The notes below the pieces were generated by a model, which had not been told where the DNA came from, searched no databases, and saw nothing but the letters and a program-made list of their open reading frames with translations. A stretch of 64,000 nt of DNA, from NCBI RefSeq assembly GCF_900091315.1, contig NZ_FLSP01000014.1:1-64000 (forward strand). Direction: 5' to 3'. The translations under genes were made by a program, and so were the position numbers. Below, piece by piece: positions 34,646-42,931 of this stretch. Within the stretch, counting starts at the first letter, position 1. Each line of letters opens with the position of its first letter. This DNA comes from Streptomyces sp. DI166. GTDB lineage: Bacteria; Actinomycetota; Actinomycetes; Streptomycetales; Streptomycetaceae.

Positions 34646-35806
34646 GTGACTGAGTCCTCCCTCACCCCAGACATGGCCCACGGCTCCCCGGTCCGGCTCC
34701 AGGCAGTCGCCGCCGAGGGACAGCCCGACGTCACCCCGGCGCTCGAAGATCTCTACCGGGGCTTCGAACAGGAACTCCTCGTCCCGCTGTGGACCGAGAT
34801 CGGCGACCTGATGCCCGCCCACCCGCGCTCGCGCGCCGTCCCGCACCTGTGGCGCTGGCGGAAGCTGCGGGAGCTGGCCGCGCAGGCCGGTGACCTGGTC
34901 CCGGTCGGCCGGGGCGGCGAGCGCCGCGCGATCGCGCTGGCCAACCCCTCCCTCGGCGGACGCCCCTTCGCCACGCCGACCCTGTGGGCCGCCATCCAGT
35001 ACCTGATGCCCGGCGAGGACGCCCCCGAGCACCGCCACACCCAGCACGCCTTCCGCTTCGTGGTCGAGGGCTCCGGCGTGTGGACGGTCGTCGGCGGCGA
35101 CCCGGTGCCCATGAACCGCGGCGACTTCCTGCCGCAGGCCGGCTGGAACTGGCACGCCCACCACAACGCCACCAGCGAGCCCATGGCCTGGATCGACGGC
35201 CTGGACATCCCCTTCCAGTACGTCACCGAGGCGCAGTTCTTCGAGTTCGGCCGCGACGAGATCACCGACGCCGAGCGGATCACCCCCGAGCGGTCCCGCT
35301 CCGAGCGCCTGTGGGGCCACCCCGGGCTGCGCCCGCTGTCGGCCGTGCCCGCGACCCCGGGCAGCCCGCTGCTGTCGTACAAGTGGGAGTACACGAACGC
35401 CGCCCTGCGTGACCAGCTCCTGCTGGAGAAGGAGGGCTACGGAGGCACCGTCGAGCCCGGTCACGCCGCCGTACGCTACACCAACCCGCACGACGGCTCC
35501 GACGTGCTGCCGACCATACGCGCCGAGTTCCACCGCGTCGCCCGGGGCGCCGAGACCGCACCGGTACGCGAGACCGGCTCCTCCGTCTACCAGGTCTTCG
35601 ACGGCTCCGGCACCGTCACCGTCGGCTCCAAGACGTGGACGGTGACCCGCGGCGACCTGCTCGTCGTCCCGTCCTGGGAGCCGTTCTCCGCGAAGTCCGA
35701 GGCCGGGAGCGACGACTCCGACTCCGGCGCACTCGACCTGTTCCGTTTCTCCGACGCGCCCGTCTTCGAGGCGTTGAGGCTCGACCGCACCCAGAAGGAC
35801 GCCTGA
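34646..35806 (+). CDS. Gentisate 1,2-dioxygenase
   Basis: 386 residues from GTG 34646 (weak ribosome site; ATG 34672 possible). Two cupin domains. The first has the iron-binding HRHTQHAFRFVVEG and PQAGWNWHAHHN histidines; the second has VYQVFDGSGTVTVGSKTW and GDLLVVPSWEPF. Non-heme Fe(II) ring cleavage of gentisate to maleylpyruvate. First gene of the operon; the next enzymes process its product. Confidence 0.93.
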   Translation: MTESSLTPDMAHGSPVRLQAVAAEGQPDVTPALEDLYRGFEQELLVPLWTEIGDLMPAHPRSRAVPHLWRWRKLRELAAQAGDLVPVGRGGERRAIALANPSLGGRPFATPTLWAAIQYLMPGEDAPEHRHTQHAFRFVVEGSGVWTVVGGDPVPMNRGDFLPQAGWNWHAHHNATSEPMAWIDGLDIPFQYVTEAQFFEFGRDEITDAERITPERSRSERLWGHPGLRPLSAVPATPGSPLLSYKWEYTNAALRDQLLLEKEGYGGTVEPGHAAVRYTNPHDGSDVLPTIRAEFHRVARGAETAPVRETGSSVYQVFDGSGTVTVGSKTWTVTRGDLLVVPSWEPFSAKSEAGSDDSDSGALDLFRFSDAPVFEALRLDRTQKDA

Positions 35807-35808
35807 CC

Positions 35809-36636
35809 ATGAAGCTCGCCACCCTCCGCACCGCCGACGGCACCCGTGCGGTCCGCCTCGACGGCGACCGCCTCGTCGACCTCGGCCGCGCCGACCTGGG
35901 CGAGCTGTTCGCCGAGGACGGCTGGCAGGACCGCGCCGCCGCCGCGACCGGAATCACGTACCCGGTCGAGGGCGCCGACTTCGCGCCGGTCGTCCCGAAC
36001 CCCTCCAAGGTCGTCTGCGTCGGCCACAACTACACCAACCACATCAAGGAGATGGGCCGGGAACTGCCCGCCTACCCGACCCTCTTCCCGAAGTTCGCCG
36101 ACACCCTCCTCGGCGCCCACGACGACATTGTCAAGCCGGACGAGACCGACGCCCTGGACTGGGAGGTCGAACTCGCCGTCGTCGTCGGCAAGCAGGTCCG
36201 CCGCGCCGACGAGCGGCAGGCCGCCGACGCCATCGCCGGCTTCACCGTCATGAACGACATCTCCGTGCGCGACTGGCAGTTCCGCACCATCGAGTGGACC
36301 CAGGGCAAGATCTGGGAGGCCTCCACCCCGGTCGGACCGTACGTCGTCACCCCGGACGAGGTCGGCGGCGTCCGCCCCGCGCTCACGGTCACCACGACCG
36401 TCGACGGCGAGGTCATGCAGCGGGACGACACGGGCACGCTGCTGTTCGACCCGGTCTTCCTGGTCCAGTACATCTCCACCGTGATCACCCTGCGCCCCGG
36501 CGACATCATCGCCACCGGTACCCCGGCCGGCGTCGGCAACGCCCGCGACCCCAAGGTCTTCCTGGTGCCCGGCCAGACCGTGGTCACCGAGATCAGCGGA
36601 CTCGGCGCCTGCGTCAACGAGGTGGTCAAGGCATGA
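35809..36636 (+). CDS. Fumarylpyruvate hydrolase (FAH family)
   Basis: 275 residues from ATG 35809, three bases after the dioxygenase stop. FAH fold: KVVCVGHNYTNHIKEMG, metal-binding Glu residues in DWEVELAVVVGK, GFTVMNDISVRDWQ, and IATGTPAGVGNARDP. Cleaves fumarylpyruvate to fumarate and pyruvate, the last gentisate step. Its stop overlaps the next start, at the edge of a 27-bp tandem duplication. Confidence 0.9.
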   Translation: MKLATLRTADGTRAVRLDGDRLVDLGRADLGELFAEDGWQDRAAAATGITYPVEGADFAPVVPNPSKVVCVGHNYTNHIKEMGRELPAYPTLFPKFADTLLGAHDDIVKPDETDALDWEVELAVVVGKQVRRADERQAADAIAGFTVMNDISVRDWQFRTIEWTQGKIWEASTPVGPYVVTPDEVGGVRPALTVTTTVDGEVMQRDDTGTLLFDPVFLVQYISTVITLRPGDIIATGTPAGVGNARDPKVFLVPGQTVVTEISGLGACVNEVVKA

Positions 36637-36677
36637 CCTCGACTCAAGGCGGTCAAGGCATGACCTCGACCCAAGGC
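36624..36677 (+). repeat. 27-bp tandem duplication at a gene junction
   Basis: Two 27-bp units (26 of 27 identical; a third partial copy begins at 36678) straddle the ATGA overlap of the hydrolase stop and the isomerase start. The second unit duplicates the start codon in frame, adding a nine-residue MTSTQGGQG repeat to the isomerase N-terminus or offering a second start at 36660. Confidence 0.85.
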
Positions 36678-37322
36678 GGTCAAGGCACGACCACGGTCAC
36701 CCGCGGCCTCACCGACGCGCGCGCCTGGGCCCGTACCGGCACCGAACTGCTGCTCGACGCCGTCGCGGGCCTCGACGAGAAGGACTTCGCCGCCCCCAGC
36801 GTGCTGCCCGGCTGGACCCGCAAGCACCTCGTCGCGCACGTCGCCGCCAACGCCGACGCCCTCGGCAACCTGGTGCACTGGGCCGCCACCGGGGAGCGGA
36901 CGCCGATGTACGCCTCCGCCCAGGAGCGCGCCGAAGGCATCGCCAAGGGTCCGATGCTGTCGGCCGGAGAATTGCGCGCCTGGCTGACCGACTCCGCGCG
37001 GAAGCTGACGGCCGGACTGGACGCGCTCTCCGACGAGCAGTGGCGCAGCGAGGTCGTCACCGCCCAGGGCCGTACCGTCCCCGCCACCGAGATCCCCTGG
37101 CTGCGCGCGCGTGAGGTGTGCGTGCACGCCGTCGACCTCGGCACCGGCGTGGTCACCTTCGCCGATCTGCCCAAGGGTTTCCTGGTCGCGCTCGTCGCCG
37201 AGATCCGCGACCGGCGCGCGCTCCCCGAACTCCCCGACGGACCGCTCCCCGAGGTCGCCGCCTGGCTCGCCGGACGCCCCCACACCCTCACCGACGCCCC
37301 CGAACTGGGCCCCTGGCTCTGA
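36633..37322 (+). CDS. Maleylpyruvate isomerase (mycothiol-dependent, DinB-like)
   Basis: 229 residues from ATG 36633, or 220 from the duplicated ATG 36660. Fold of the mycothiol maleylpyruvate isomerase family: VLPGWTRKHLVAHVAANADAL with metal-binding His residues, and EIPWLRAREVCVHAVDLGTG supplying the third His. Converts maleylpyruvate to fumarylpyruvate using mycothiol in place of glutathione, as in Corynebacterium. Sits between the hydrolase and the hydroxylase. Confidence 0.9.
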   Translation: MTSTQGGQGMTSTQGGQGTTTVTRGLTDARAWARTGTELLLDAVAGLDEKDFAAPSVLPGWTRKHLVAHVAANADALGNLVHWAATGERTPMYASAQERAEGIAKGPMLSAGELRAWLTDSARKLTAGLDALSDEQWRSEVVTAQGRTVPATEIPWLRAREVCVHAVDLGTGVVTFADLPKGFLVALVAEIRDRRALPELPDGPLPEVAAWLAGRPHTLTDAPELGPWL

Positions 37323-37334
37323 GAGGTCAGTGAC

Positions 37335-38615
37335 ATGTCCCAACCTGATGTGATCGTCGTCGGCGGCGGCATCGGCGGCCTGGGTGCCGCGTACTCGCTG
37401 ACCCGCCAGGGCCTCGCCGTCCGCCTGCTGGAGAGCGCCCCCGCCTTCGGCGAGGTCGGCGCCGGCATCCAGCTCGCCCCCAACTGCACCCGCATCCTCG
37501 ACGACTACGGCCTCCTCGACGAGGCCAAGAGCCTCGGTGTGGTCCCGGACGCGATGGTCATGCGCGACGCCGTGGACGGCACGGAGCTGACCCGGCTCGA
37601 CCTGCGCCACCTGGAGGAGCGCTACGGCTACCCGTACCTGGTCATCCACCGCAGCGACCTGCACGGCCTGCTGCTGCGCGCCTGCGAGCGCGCCGGGGTG
37701 GAGCTGATCAACAACGCCAAGGTGACCTCGTACGAGAACTACGAGAACACCGACGGCGGCGGCGCCCGCGTCACCCTGGCGAACGGGGAGACCCACGCGG
37801 CCGGGGTCGTCATCGCCGCCGACGGGCTGCACTCCGTCGCCCGCAAGCTCCTCGTCGACGACCAGCCCGTCTCCTCCGCCTACGTCGCCTACCGCGGCAC
37901 CGTCCCGGCCGAGCAGCCTCGGGTGAAGTCCGTCGACCTCAGCGAGGTCGTCGTCTACATCGGCCCGCGCTGCCACTTCGTCCACTACGGCCTGCGCGGC
38001 GGCGAACTGCTCAACCAGGTCGCCGTGTTCGAGTCCCCCAAGGCCCTCGCCGGCCAGGAGGACTGGGGCACCCCGGACGAGCTGGACGCCGCCTTCGAGG
38101 GCACCTGCGACTTCGTCCGCGAGGGGCTGCCGTACATGTGGCGCGACAAGTGGTGGCGGATGTTCGACCGGGACCCGGTGATGACCTGGGTGCACGGCCG
38201 GATCGCCCTGCTCGGCGACTCCGCGCACCCGCCGCTCCAGTACATCGCCCAGGGCGCGATCATGGCCATCGAGGACGGCTGGGTGCTCGGCGAGCACGTC
38301 GCCCGCAACCGCGCCGAGGACGGCACCGTCGACTGGACCGCCGCCCTCGCCGCCTACGAGGCCGTCCGCCCCGAGCACTGCCGCCGGGTGCTGACCACTT
38401 CCCGCAAGTGGGGCGAGCTGTGGCACCTCGACGGGCTCGCCCGCGAGCAGCGCAACGTCCTGCTGCGCGCCCGCGACACCTACGACTACTCCTTCGTCGA
38501 CTGGCTGTACGGACCGACGGCGCTGACGCCGGAGGAGGAGCCGGAGCTGTTCACGCCGATTCCGCTGTCCTCGGCCCAACTGCCGGAACCCGCGCAGGCG
38601 GTGGGCACGCCATGA
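37335..38615 (+). CDS. FAD-dependent 3-hydroxybenzoate 6-hydroxylase
   Basis: 426 residues from ATG 37335 (GAGGTCAGTGAC upstream). FAD/NADH para-hydroxylase: dinucleotide motif VVGGGIGGLGAAYSL, GAGIQLAPNCTRIL, DG motif ADGLHSVARK and second FAD motif ALLGDSAHPPLQYIAQGAIMAIEDG. The pattern and gentisate-operon position fit 3-hydroxybenzoate 6-hydroxylase making gentisate; salicylate 5-hydroxylation would need a different enzyme type. Overlaps the thiolase start. Confidence 0.88.
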   Translation: MSQPDVIVVGGGIGGLGAAYSLTRQGLAVRLLESAPAFGEVGAGIQLAPNCTRILDDYGLLDEAKSLGVVPDAMVMRDAVDGTELTRLDLRHLEERYGYPYLVIHRSDLHGLLLRACERAGVELINNAKVTSYENYENTDGGGARVTLANGETHAAGVVIAADGLHSVARKLLVDDQPVSSAYVAYRGTVPAEQPRVKSVDLSEVVVYIGPRCHFVHYGLRGGELLNQVAVFESPKALAGQEDWGTPDELDAAFEGTCDFVREGLPYMWRDKWWRMFDRDPVMTWVHGRIALLGDSAHPPLQYIAQGAIMAIEDGWVLGEHVARNRAEDGTVDWTAALAAYEAVRPEHCRRVLTTSRKWGELWHLDGLAREQRNVLLRARDTYDYSFVDWLYGPTALTPEEEPELFTPIPLSSAQLPEPAQAVGTP

Positions 38616-39805
38616 GCGACGCCTACCTGTACGCCGCCACCCGCACCCCGTTCGGCCGGTTCGGCGGGGCACTGGCCGACGTACGCCCCGACGACCTCGC
38701 CGCCACCGCCCTGACCGGGCTGCTCGACAAGGCCCCCGGCCTGGACCGCGCCGCGATCGGCGACGTGGTGTGGGGCAACGCCAACGGCGCCGGAGAGGAC
38801 AACCGCAACGTCGGCCGTATGGCCGTACTGCTCGCCGGGCTGCCGGTGAGCGTGCCCGCCACCACCGTGAACCGGCTGTGCGGCTCCAGCCTGGACGCGG
38901 CGATCATCGCCTCGCGCACCCTGGAGTCCGGCGACGCGGACATCGTCGTCGCCGGCGGCGTGGAGTCCATGACCCGCGCGCCCTGGGTGCTGCCCAAGCC
39001 GGACCGTGCCTTCCCGGCCCGCGACGTCACCGCCGTCTCCACCACGCTCGGCTGGCGGCTGGTCAACCCCGCGATGCCGAAGGAGTGGACGGTCTCGCTG
39101 GGGGAGTGCAACGAACTCCTCCAGGAGAAGTTCGCCGTCTCCCGCGCACGCCAGGACGACTTCGCCGCGCGCTCCCACCGGCTTGCCGCCACCGCCTGGG
39201 ACGAGGGCTTCTACGACGACCTGGTCCTGCCGGTCGAGGGCCTCACCCGGGACGAGGGCATCCGGCCCGGGACGAGCGTGGAGAAGCTCGCCGCGCTCAA
39301 GCCCTCCTTCCGTCCCGACGGCACGATCACCGCGGGCAACGCCTCCCCGCTCAGCGACGGCGCCTCCGCGCTGCTGCTGGGCACGGCCGCGGCCGGTGAC
39401 CGGATCGGGCTGGAGCCCGAGGCGAGGATCGCCGGGCGCGGGGTGTCCGCCGTGGAACCGCAGCACTTCGGCTTCGCGCCCGTGGAGGCCGCCGAGCGGG
39501 CGCTGCGCCGGGCCGGTATCGGCTGGGAGGACGTGGGCGCGGTCGAGCTGAACGAGGCGTTCGCCGTCCAGTCGCTGGCCTGCGTGGACGCCTGGGGCAT
39601 CGACCCGGGGATCGTCAACACCCGCGGCGGCGCCATCGCGCTCGGGCACCCGCTGGGCGCCTCCGGCGGGCGGCTGCTGGGCACGCTGGCCAAGGTGCTG
39701 CGCGAGCGGCGCGAGCGCTGGGGTGTCGCGGCGATCTGCATCGGCGTGGGCCAGGCCCTCGCCGTGGTGCTGGAGAACGTGACCGACGAGGTGAGCCAGG
39801 GATGA
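38612..39805 (+). CDS. pcaF: Thiolase, 3-oxoadipyl-CoA type
   Basis: 397 residues from ATG 38612, overlapping the hydroxylase stop. Thiolase residues: nucleophile Cys in VNRLCGSSLDA, His in GHPLGASGGR and Cys in CIGVGQA. The RTPFGRFGGALADVRPDDLAA and GNANGAGEDNRNVGRMA patterns match PcaF. It would cleave 3-oxoadipyl-CoA to succinyl-CoA and acetyl-CoA, with the CoA-transferase encoded next. Its C-terminal sequence VTDEVSQG is copied into the repeat that follows. Confidence 0.85.
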   Translation: MSDAYLYAATRTPFGRFGGALADVRPDDLAATALTGLLDKAPGLDRAAIGDVVWGNANGAGEDNRNVGRMAVLLAGLPVSVPATTVNRLCGSSLDAAIIASRTLESGDADIVVAGGVESMTRAPWVLPKPDRAFPARDVTAVSTTLGWRLVNPAMPKEWTVSLGECNELLQEKFAVSRARQDDFAARSHRLAATAWDEGFYDDLVLPVEGLTRDEGIRPGTSVEKLAALKPSFRPDGTITAGNASPLSDGASALLLGTAAAGDRIGLEPEARIAGRGVSAVEPQHFGFAPVEAAERALRRAGIGWEDVGAVELNEAFAVQSLACVDAWGIDPGIVNTRGGAIALGHPLGASGGRLLGTLAKVLRERRERWGVAAICIGVGQALAVVLENVTDEVSQG

Positions 39806-39873
39806 GTACGGTGACTGACGCGGCAAGCGAGCCGACGACGGCCGCGGTGACCGACGAGGTGAGCCAGGGATGA
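39802..39873 (+). other. Coupled mini-ORF 1 (23 residues)
   Basis: ATG overlaps the thiolase stop. Encodes MSTVTDAASEPTTAAV followed by TDEVSQG, a hybrid of a CoA-transferase-like N-terminus and the thiolase C-terminus, and ends at an ATGA overlap with an identical copy. Probably a product of duplication, but it keeps the ribosome path to the next gene. Function as a peptide is doubtful. Confidence 0.4.
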
Positions 39874-39941
39874 GTACGGTGACTGACGCGGCAAGCGAGC
39901 CGACGACGGCCGCGGTGACCGACGAGGTGAGCCAGGGATGA
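39870..39941 (+). other. Coupled mini-ORF 2 (23 residues)
   Basis: Identical in sequence to mini-ORF 1. Its stop overlaps the ATG of the CoA-transferase alpha subunit at 39938, completing a chain of three ATGA couplings. Confidence 0.4.
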
Positions 39942-40630
39942 GTACGACCGTCGCCGCCACCACCGACGAGGCCGTGGCCGGGATCCAGGACGGCTCCACC
40001 GTCCTGGTCGGCGGCTTCGGCCTGGCCGGAATGCCCTTCGACCTGATCGACGCGCTCATCCGGCAGGGCGCCGGCGACCTGACCGTTGTCTCCAACAACG
40101 CCGGGAACGGCGACGTGGGCCTGGCCGCCCTGCTCAAGGCGGGCCGGGTGCGCAAGGTGATCTGCTCGTTCCCGCGGCAGAGCGACTCGTACGTCTTCGA
40201 CGACCTGTACCGGTCCGGGCGCATCGAGCTGGAGGTCGTGCCGCAGGGCACGCTCGCCGAGCGGATGCGTGCCGCCGGGGCCGGGATCGGCGCCTTCTAC
40301 AGTCCCGTCGGGGTCGGCACCCCGCTCGCCGAGGGCAAGGAGACGCGGGAGATCGACGGGCGGGTCCACGTCCTGGAGTACCCGATCAAGGGCGATGTCG
40401 CGCTGATCTCCGCCCACCGCGCGGACACCATGGGCAACCTCGTCTACCGCAAGACCGCCCGCAACTTCGGGCCCGTGATGGCCACGGCCGCCACCACGGT
40501 GATCGCCCAGGTCACCGAGATCGTCCCGGCCGGGGAGATCGACCCGGAGACCGTGGTGACGCCCGGCATCTTCGTCGACCGACTCGTACGGGCCGAGGCC
40601 CGCCGCCTCACCGTGGAAGGGGCCCGCTGA
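39938..40630 (+). CDS. pcaI: 3-oxoadipate CoA-transferase subunit A
   Basis: 230 residues from ATG 39938. Type I CoA-transferase alpha subunit: DGSTVLVGGFGLAGMPFDLIDAL, LTVVSNNAGNGDVGLAALL, PQGTLAERMRAAGAGIGAFYSPVGVGT. Transfers CoA from succinyl-CoA to 3-oxoadipate with subunit B, whose start overlaps its stop by one base (TGATG). Translation is linked to the thiolase through the duplicated junction. Confidence 0.88.
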   Translation: MSTTVAATTDEAVAGIQDGSTVLVGGFGLAGMPFDLIDALIRQGAGDLTVVSNNAGNGDVGLAALLKAGRVRKVICSFPRQSDSYVFDDLYRSGRIELEVVPQGTLAERMRAAGAGIGAFYSPVGVGTPLAEGKETREIDGRVHVLEYPIKGDVALISAHRADTMGNLVYRKTARNFGPVMATAATTVIAQVTEIVPAGEIDPETVVTPGIFVDRLVRAEARRLTVEGAR

Positions 40631-41307
40631 TGACGACCGCCCTTGGAACGTCCCCCGTACTGGAGCGGGCCGACCGCGCCCCGCTCACCACCGACGAGCT
40701 GGCGGCCCGGATCGCCCGGGACATCCCCGCCGGTTCCTACGTCAACCTCGGGATCGGCCAGCCGACCCGGATCGCCGAGTACCTCCCGGCCGACGCCGGG
40801 ATCGTGCTGCACACCGAGAACGGCATGCTCGGCATGGGCCCGGCGGCGGTGGGCGACGAGATCGACCCCGACCTGACCAACGCCGGGAAGGTCCCGGTCA
40901 CCGAGCTGCCCGGGGCGGCGTACTTCCACCACGCCGACTCGTTCGCCATGATGCGCGGCGGCCATCTCGACGTGTGCGTGCTGGGCGCCTTCCAGGTCTC
41001 CTTCCGCGGCGACCTCGCCAACTGGCACACCGGGGACCCGGACGCCATCCCCGCCGTCGGCGGCGCGATGGACCTGGCGGTCGGGGCGCGGCGGGTGCTG
41101 GTGATGATGAAGCTGTTCGCCCGCGACGGCTCCCCCAAGCTGGTGCCCGAGTGCACCTACCCGCTCACCGGCACGTCCTGTGTGCACCTGGTCTTCACCG
41201 ACCACGGCATCTTCGAGCCCGGCCCGGAGGGACTGCGGGTGCACGAGACGTACGGCATCACCGTGGCGGAACTGGAGCGGCGCCTCGGTGTCGCCCTGGT
41301 CGGTTGA
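40630..41307 (+). CDS. pcaJ: 3-oxoadipate CoA-transferase subunit B
   Basis: 225 residues from ATG 40630. Beta subunit with the catalytic Glu in HTENGMLGMGP (the SENG-type motif), IPAGSYVNLGIGQPTRIAEYLP and GGAMDLAVGARRVLVMM. Functions with subunit A. Last gene of the operon before a hairpin terminator. Confidence 0.88.
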   Translation: MTTALGTSPVLERADRAPLTTDELAARIARDIPAGSYVNLGIGQPTRIAEYLPADAGIVLHTENGMLGMGPAAVGDEIDPDLTNAGKVPVTELPGAAYFHHADSFAMMRGGHLDVCVLGAFQVSFRGDLANWHTGDPDAIPAVGGAMDLAVGARRVLVMMKLFARDGSPKLVPECTYPLTGTSCVHLVFTDHGIFEPGPEGLRVHETYGITVAELERRLGVALVG

Positions 41308-41329
41308 ATTCTTTACGGCCTGACAGGTG

Positions 41330-41352
41330 GCCGTCCGTCGTGTACGGACGGC
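41330..41352 (+). terminator. Hairpin after the CoA-transferase genes
   Basis: GCCGTCCGT and ACGGACGGC form a perfect 9-bp stem with a 5-base loop, between the operon end and the TetR gene 28 bases further on. No T-run. Confidence 0.7.
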
Positions 41353-41379
41353 GCGCACGGGTGCGTTAGGCTCCCCGGC

Positions 41380-41988
41380 ATGGCTAACCTCCGGCAGCAG
41401 CAGAAGCAGATGACCCGCCGACTGCTGCTGGAGTCGGGGCTCGACCTGTTCACCACCAAGGGCTACGCGGCCACCAAGGTCGACGACATCGCCTCCGCCG
41501 CGGGCACCACCCGGGTCACCTTCTACGCCTACTTCCCCTCTCGCAGCGACCTGATGAAGGCACTCATCGACGAGCGCCTCAACGAGGTGCTGCAACGGGA
41601 GCGCTCACCGGAGCACGGCTCCACGGCCCTGGATCTGGTCGCCACCGTGGCCGACGGGACGCGCGAGGCGATCCTCGCCTGGCTGCGGGGCACCGCCGAC
41701 AACTGGCCGCAGGTCCGGCCCATCATCCGGGTCGCCCGGGACGCCGCCGCGGTCGACCCGGAGCTGCGCGACCTGGTGGACCGCTGGATGGAGGAGGCCA
41801 TCAGCGACATCGAGGACGGCCTGACCCGCGCCGGCCGCCTCGAACCCCACCAACGCCGCTTCCGCGGTGTCCTGGCCATGGCCGAGCTGGACTACGTCGC
41901 CCAGCACTGGGGCGACGCCGACTGGAAGCTCGACCGCGCGCAGATGCTCGCCGAGCTGGCCACGAGCTGGGTCCGGCTGCTCACCTGA
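41380..41988 (+). CDS. TetR/AcrR-family regulator
   Basis: 202 residues from ATG 41380. Helix-turn-helix LFTTKGYAATKVDDIASAAGTTRVTFYAYFPSRSDL (read as two segments) followed by an all-helical ligand domain with DNWPQVRPIIRVARDAAAVDPELRDL. Same strand as the aromatic operon but behind a hairpin. Converges on the LysR gene. Target unknown; the neighbouring P450 or aromatic genes are candidates. Confidence 0.88.
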   Translation: MANLRQQQKQMTRRLLLESGLDLFTTKGYAATKVDDIASAAGTTRVTFYAYFPSRSDLMKALIDERLNEVLQRERSPEHGSTALDLVATVADGTREAILAWLRGTADNWPQVRPIIRVARDAAAVDPELRDLVDRWMEEAISDIEDGLTRAGRLEPHQRRFRGVLAMAELDYVAQHWGDADWKLDRAQMLAELATSWVRLLT

Positions 41989-41997
41989 CCCGCCCGC

Positions 41998-42930
41998 TCA
42001 CCGCTCGGCCGCCGCGTCCCGCAGCAGTTCCCGCAGCCAGTCGGCGAACTGCCGGTCCGCGAGCCGCGGGTTCCACACCATGTCGATGCCGAGTCCGGGC
42101 AGCGGGAACGGGAACTCCTCGATCCGCAGCTCGGCGAGGGCGCGCATGGTGGCCGCGACCCGGTACCGCAGCAGGGCGACGCCGCCGGCCCGGGCCACGT
42201 GGAAGGGCACCAGCAGGAAGTCGGAGACCCGCAGCCCGACGCGGTACGGGATGCCCTCGTCCTCCAGCACCGAGTACGGGAAGACCCGCCGCTCGGTGTC
42301 CACGATCACGTGCGGCTGGCCGGTGAGCAGGTCCAGGGCGCTCGCCTCCGGCGGGGTGTCCGGCGAGGCGACCACCACGACGCGGTCGTCGTAGAGCCGT
42401 TCGCGCGGGTACGGCGAGTAGTGCCCCTCGGAGATCAGCACGACATCGACGCCGCCCTCGGTGAACGTCGGCTCGCTCGGCACGGTGATCGTCCTGATCC
42501 GCAGCGTGGCGCGAGGGGCGCGTTCGGTGACCAGCCGGGTCAGCCGGGGGCCGACGACGAAGGCGGTGCTGTTGGTCATGGCGACCGTGATGACGCGGCG
42601 GTCGGTGGCCGGGTCGAAGGAGGGGAAGTCGACGATCTGCGCGGTGCGTTGCAGCACGTCGCGCAAGGGGGTGATCAGTTCCAGCGCGCGGGGGGTGAGG
42701 GTGACGCCGGCGCCCTGCCGTACGACGAGCTCGTCGCCGAGGAGGCGGCGCATCCGGGTCAGGGCGTGGCTCATGGCGGGCTGCGAGAGACCGACGCGTT
42801 CGGCGGCCCGGGTCACGGACCGCTCCTCCAGCAGGGCGAGGAGGGGCACCAGCAGGTTGAGGTTGACCGACGCGAGCCGGTCCAGTCCCGAGGCACCGGG
42901 GGCGCCCTCCTCGCCGTTCATGGCGCTCAC
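41998..42930 (-). CDS. LysR-family regulator
   Basis: 310 residues from GTG 42930 (ATG 42921 possible), one base after the ferredoxin reductase stop, so it is the last gene of the P450 operon. N-terminal helix-turn-helix RSVTRAAERVGLSQPAMSHALTRMRRLLGDELVVRQG and a substrate-binding domain of the NodD/NahR branch (DRRVITVAMTNSTAFVVGPRL, RRVFPYSVLEDEG). NahR-type members respond to aromatic acids such as salicylate. It may activate the P450 operon promoter. Confidence 0.88.
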   Translation of the reverse strand: MSAMNGEEGAPGASGLDRLASVNLNLLVPLLALLEERSVTRAAERVGLSQPAMSHALTRMRRLLGDELVVRQGAGVTLTPRALELITPLRDVLQRTAQIVDFPSFDPATDRRVITVAMTNSTAFVVGPRLTRLVTERAPRATLRIRTITVPSEPTFTEGGVDVVLISEGHYSPYPRERLYDDRVVVVASPDTPPEASALDLLTGQPHVIVDTERRVFPYSVLEDEGIPYRVGLRVSDFLLVPFHVARAGGVALLRYRVAATMRALAELRIEEFPFPLPGLGIDMVWNPRLADRQFADWLRELLRDAAAER

Positions 42931-42931
42931 C

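Larger units (their letters stand above)
39781..39946 (+). repeat. 68-bp tandem duplication at the thiolase/CoA-transferase junction
   Basis: Two identical 68-bp units (39781-39848, 39849-39916) and a 30-base third copy (39917-39946). Each copy contains the ATGA stop-start overlap. Because 68 is two more than a multiple of three, each unit creates a closed 24-codon ORF (39802-39873 and 39870-39941), each linked to the next by an ATGA overlap. Confidence 0.9.
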
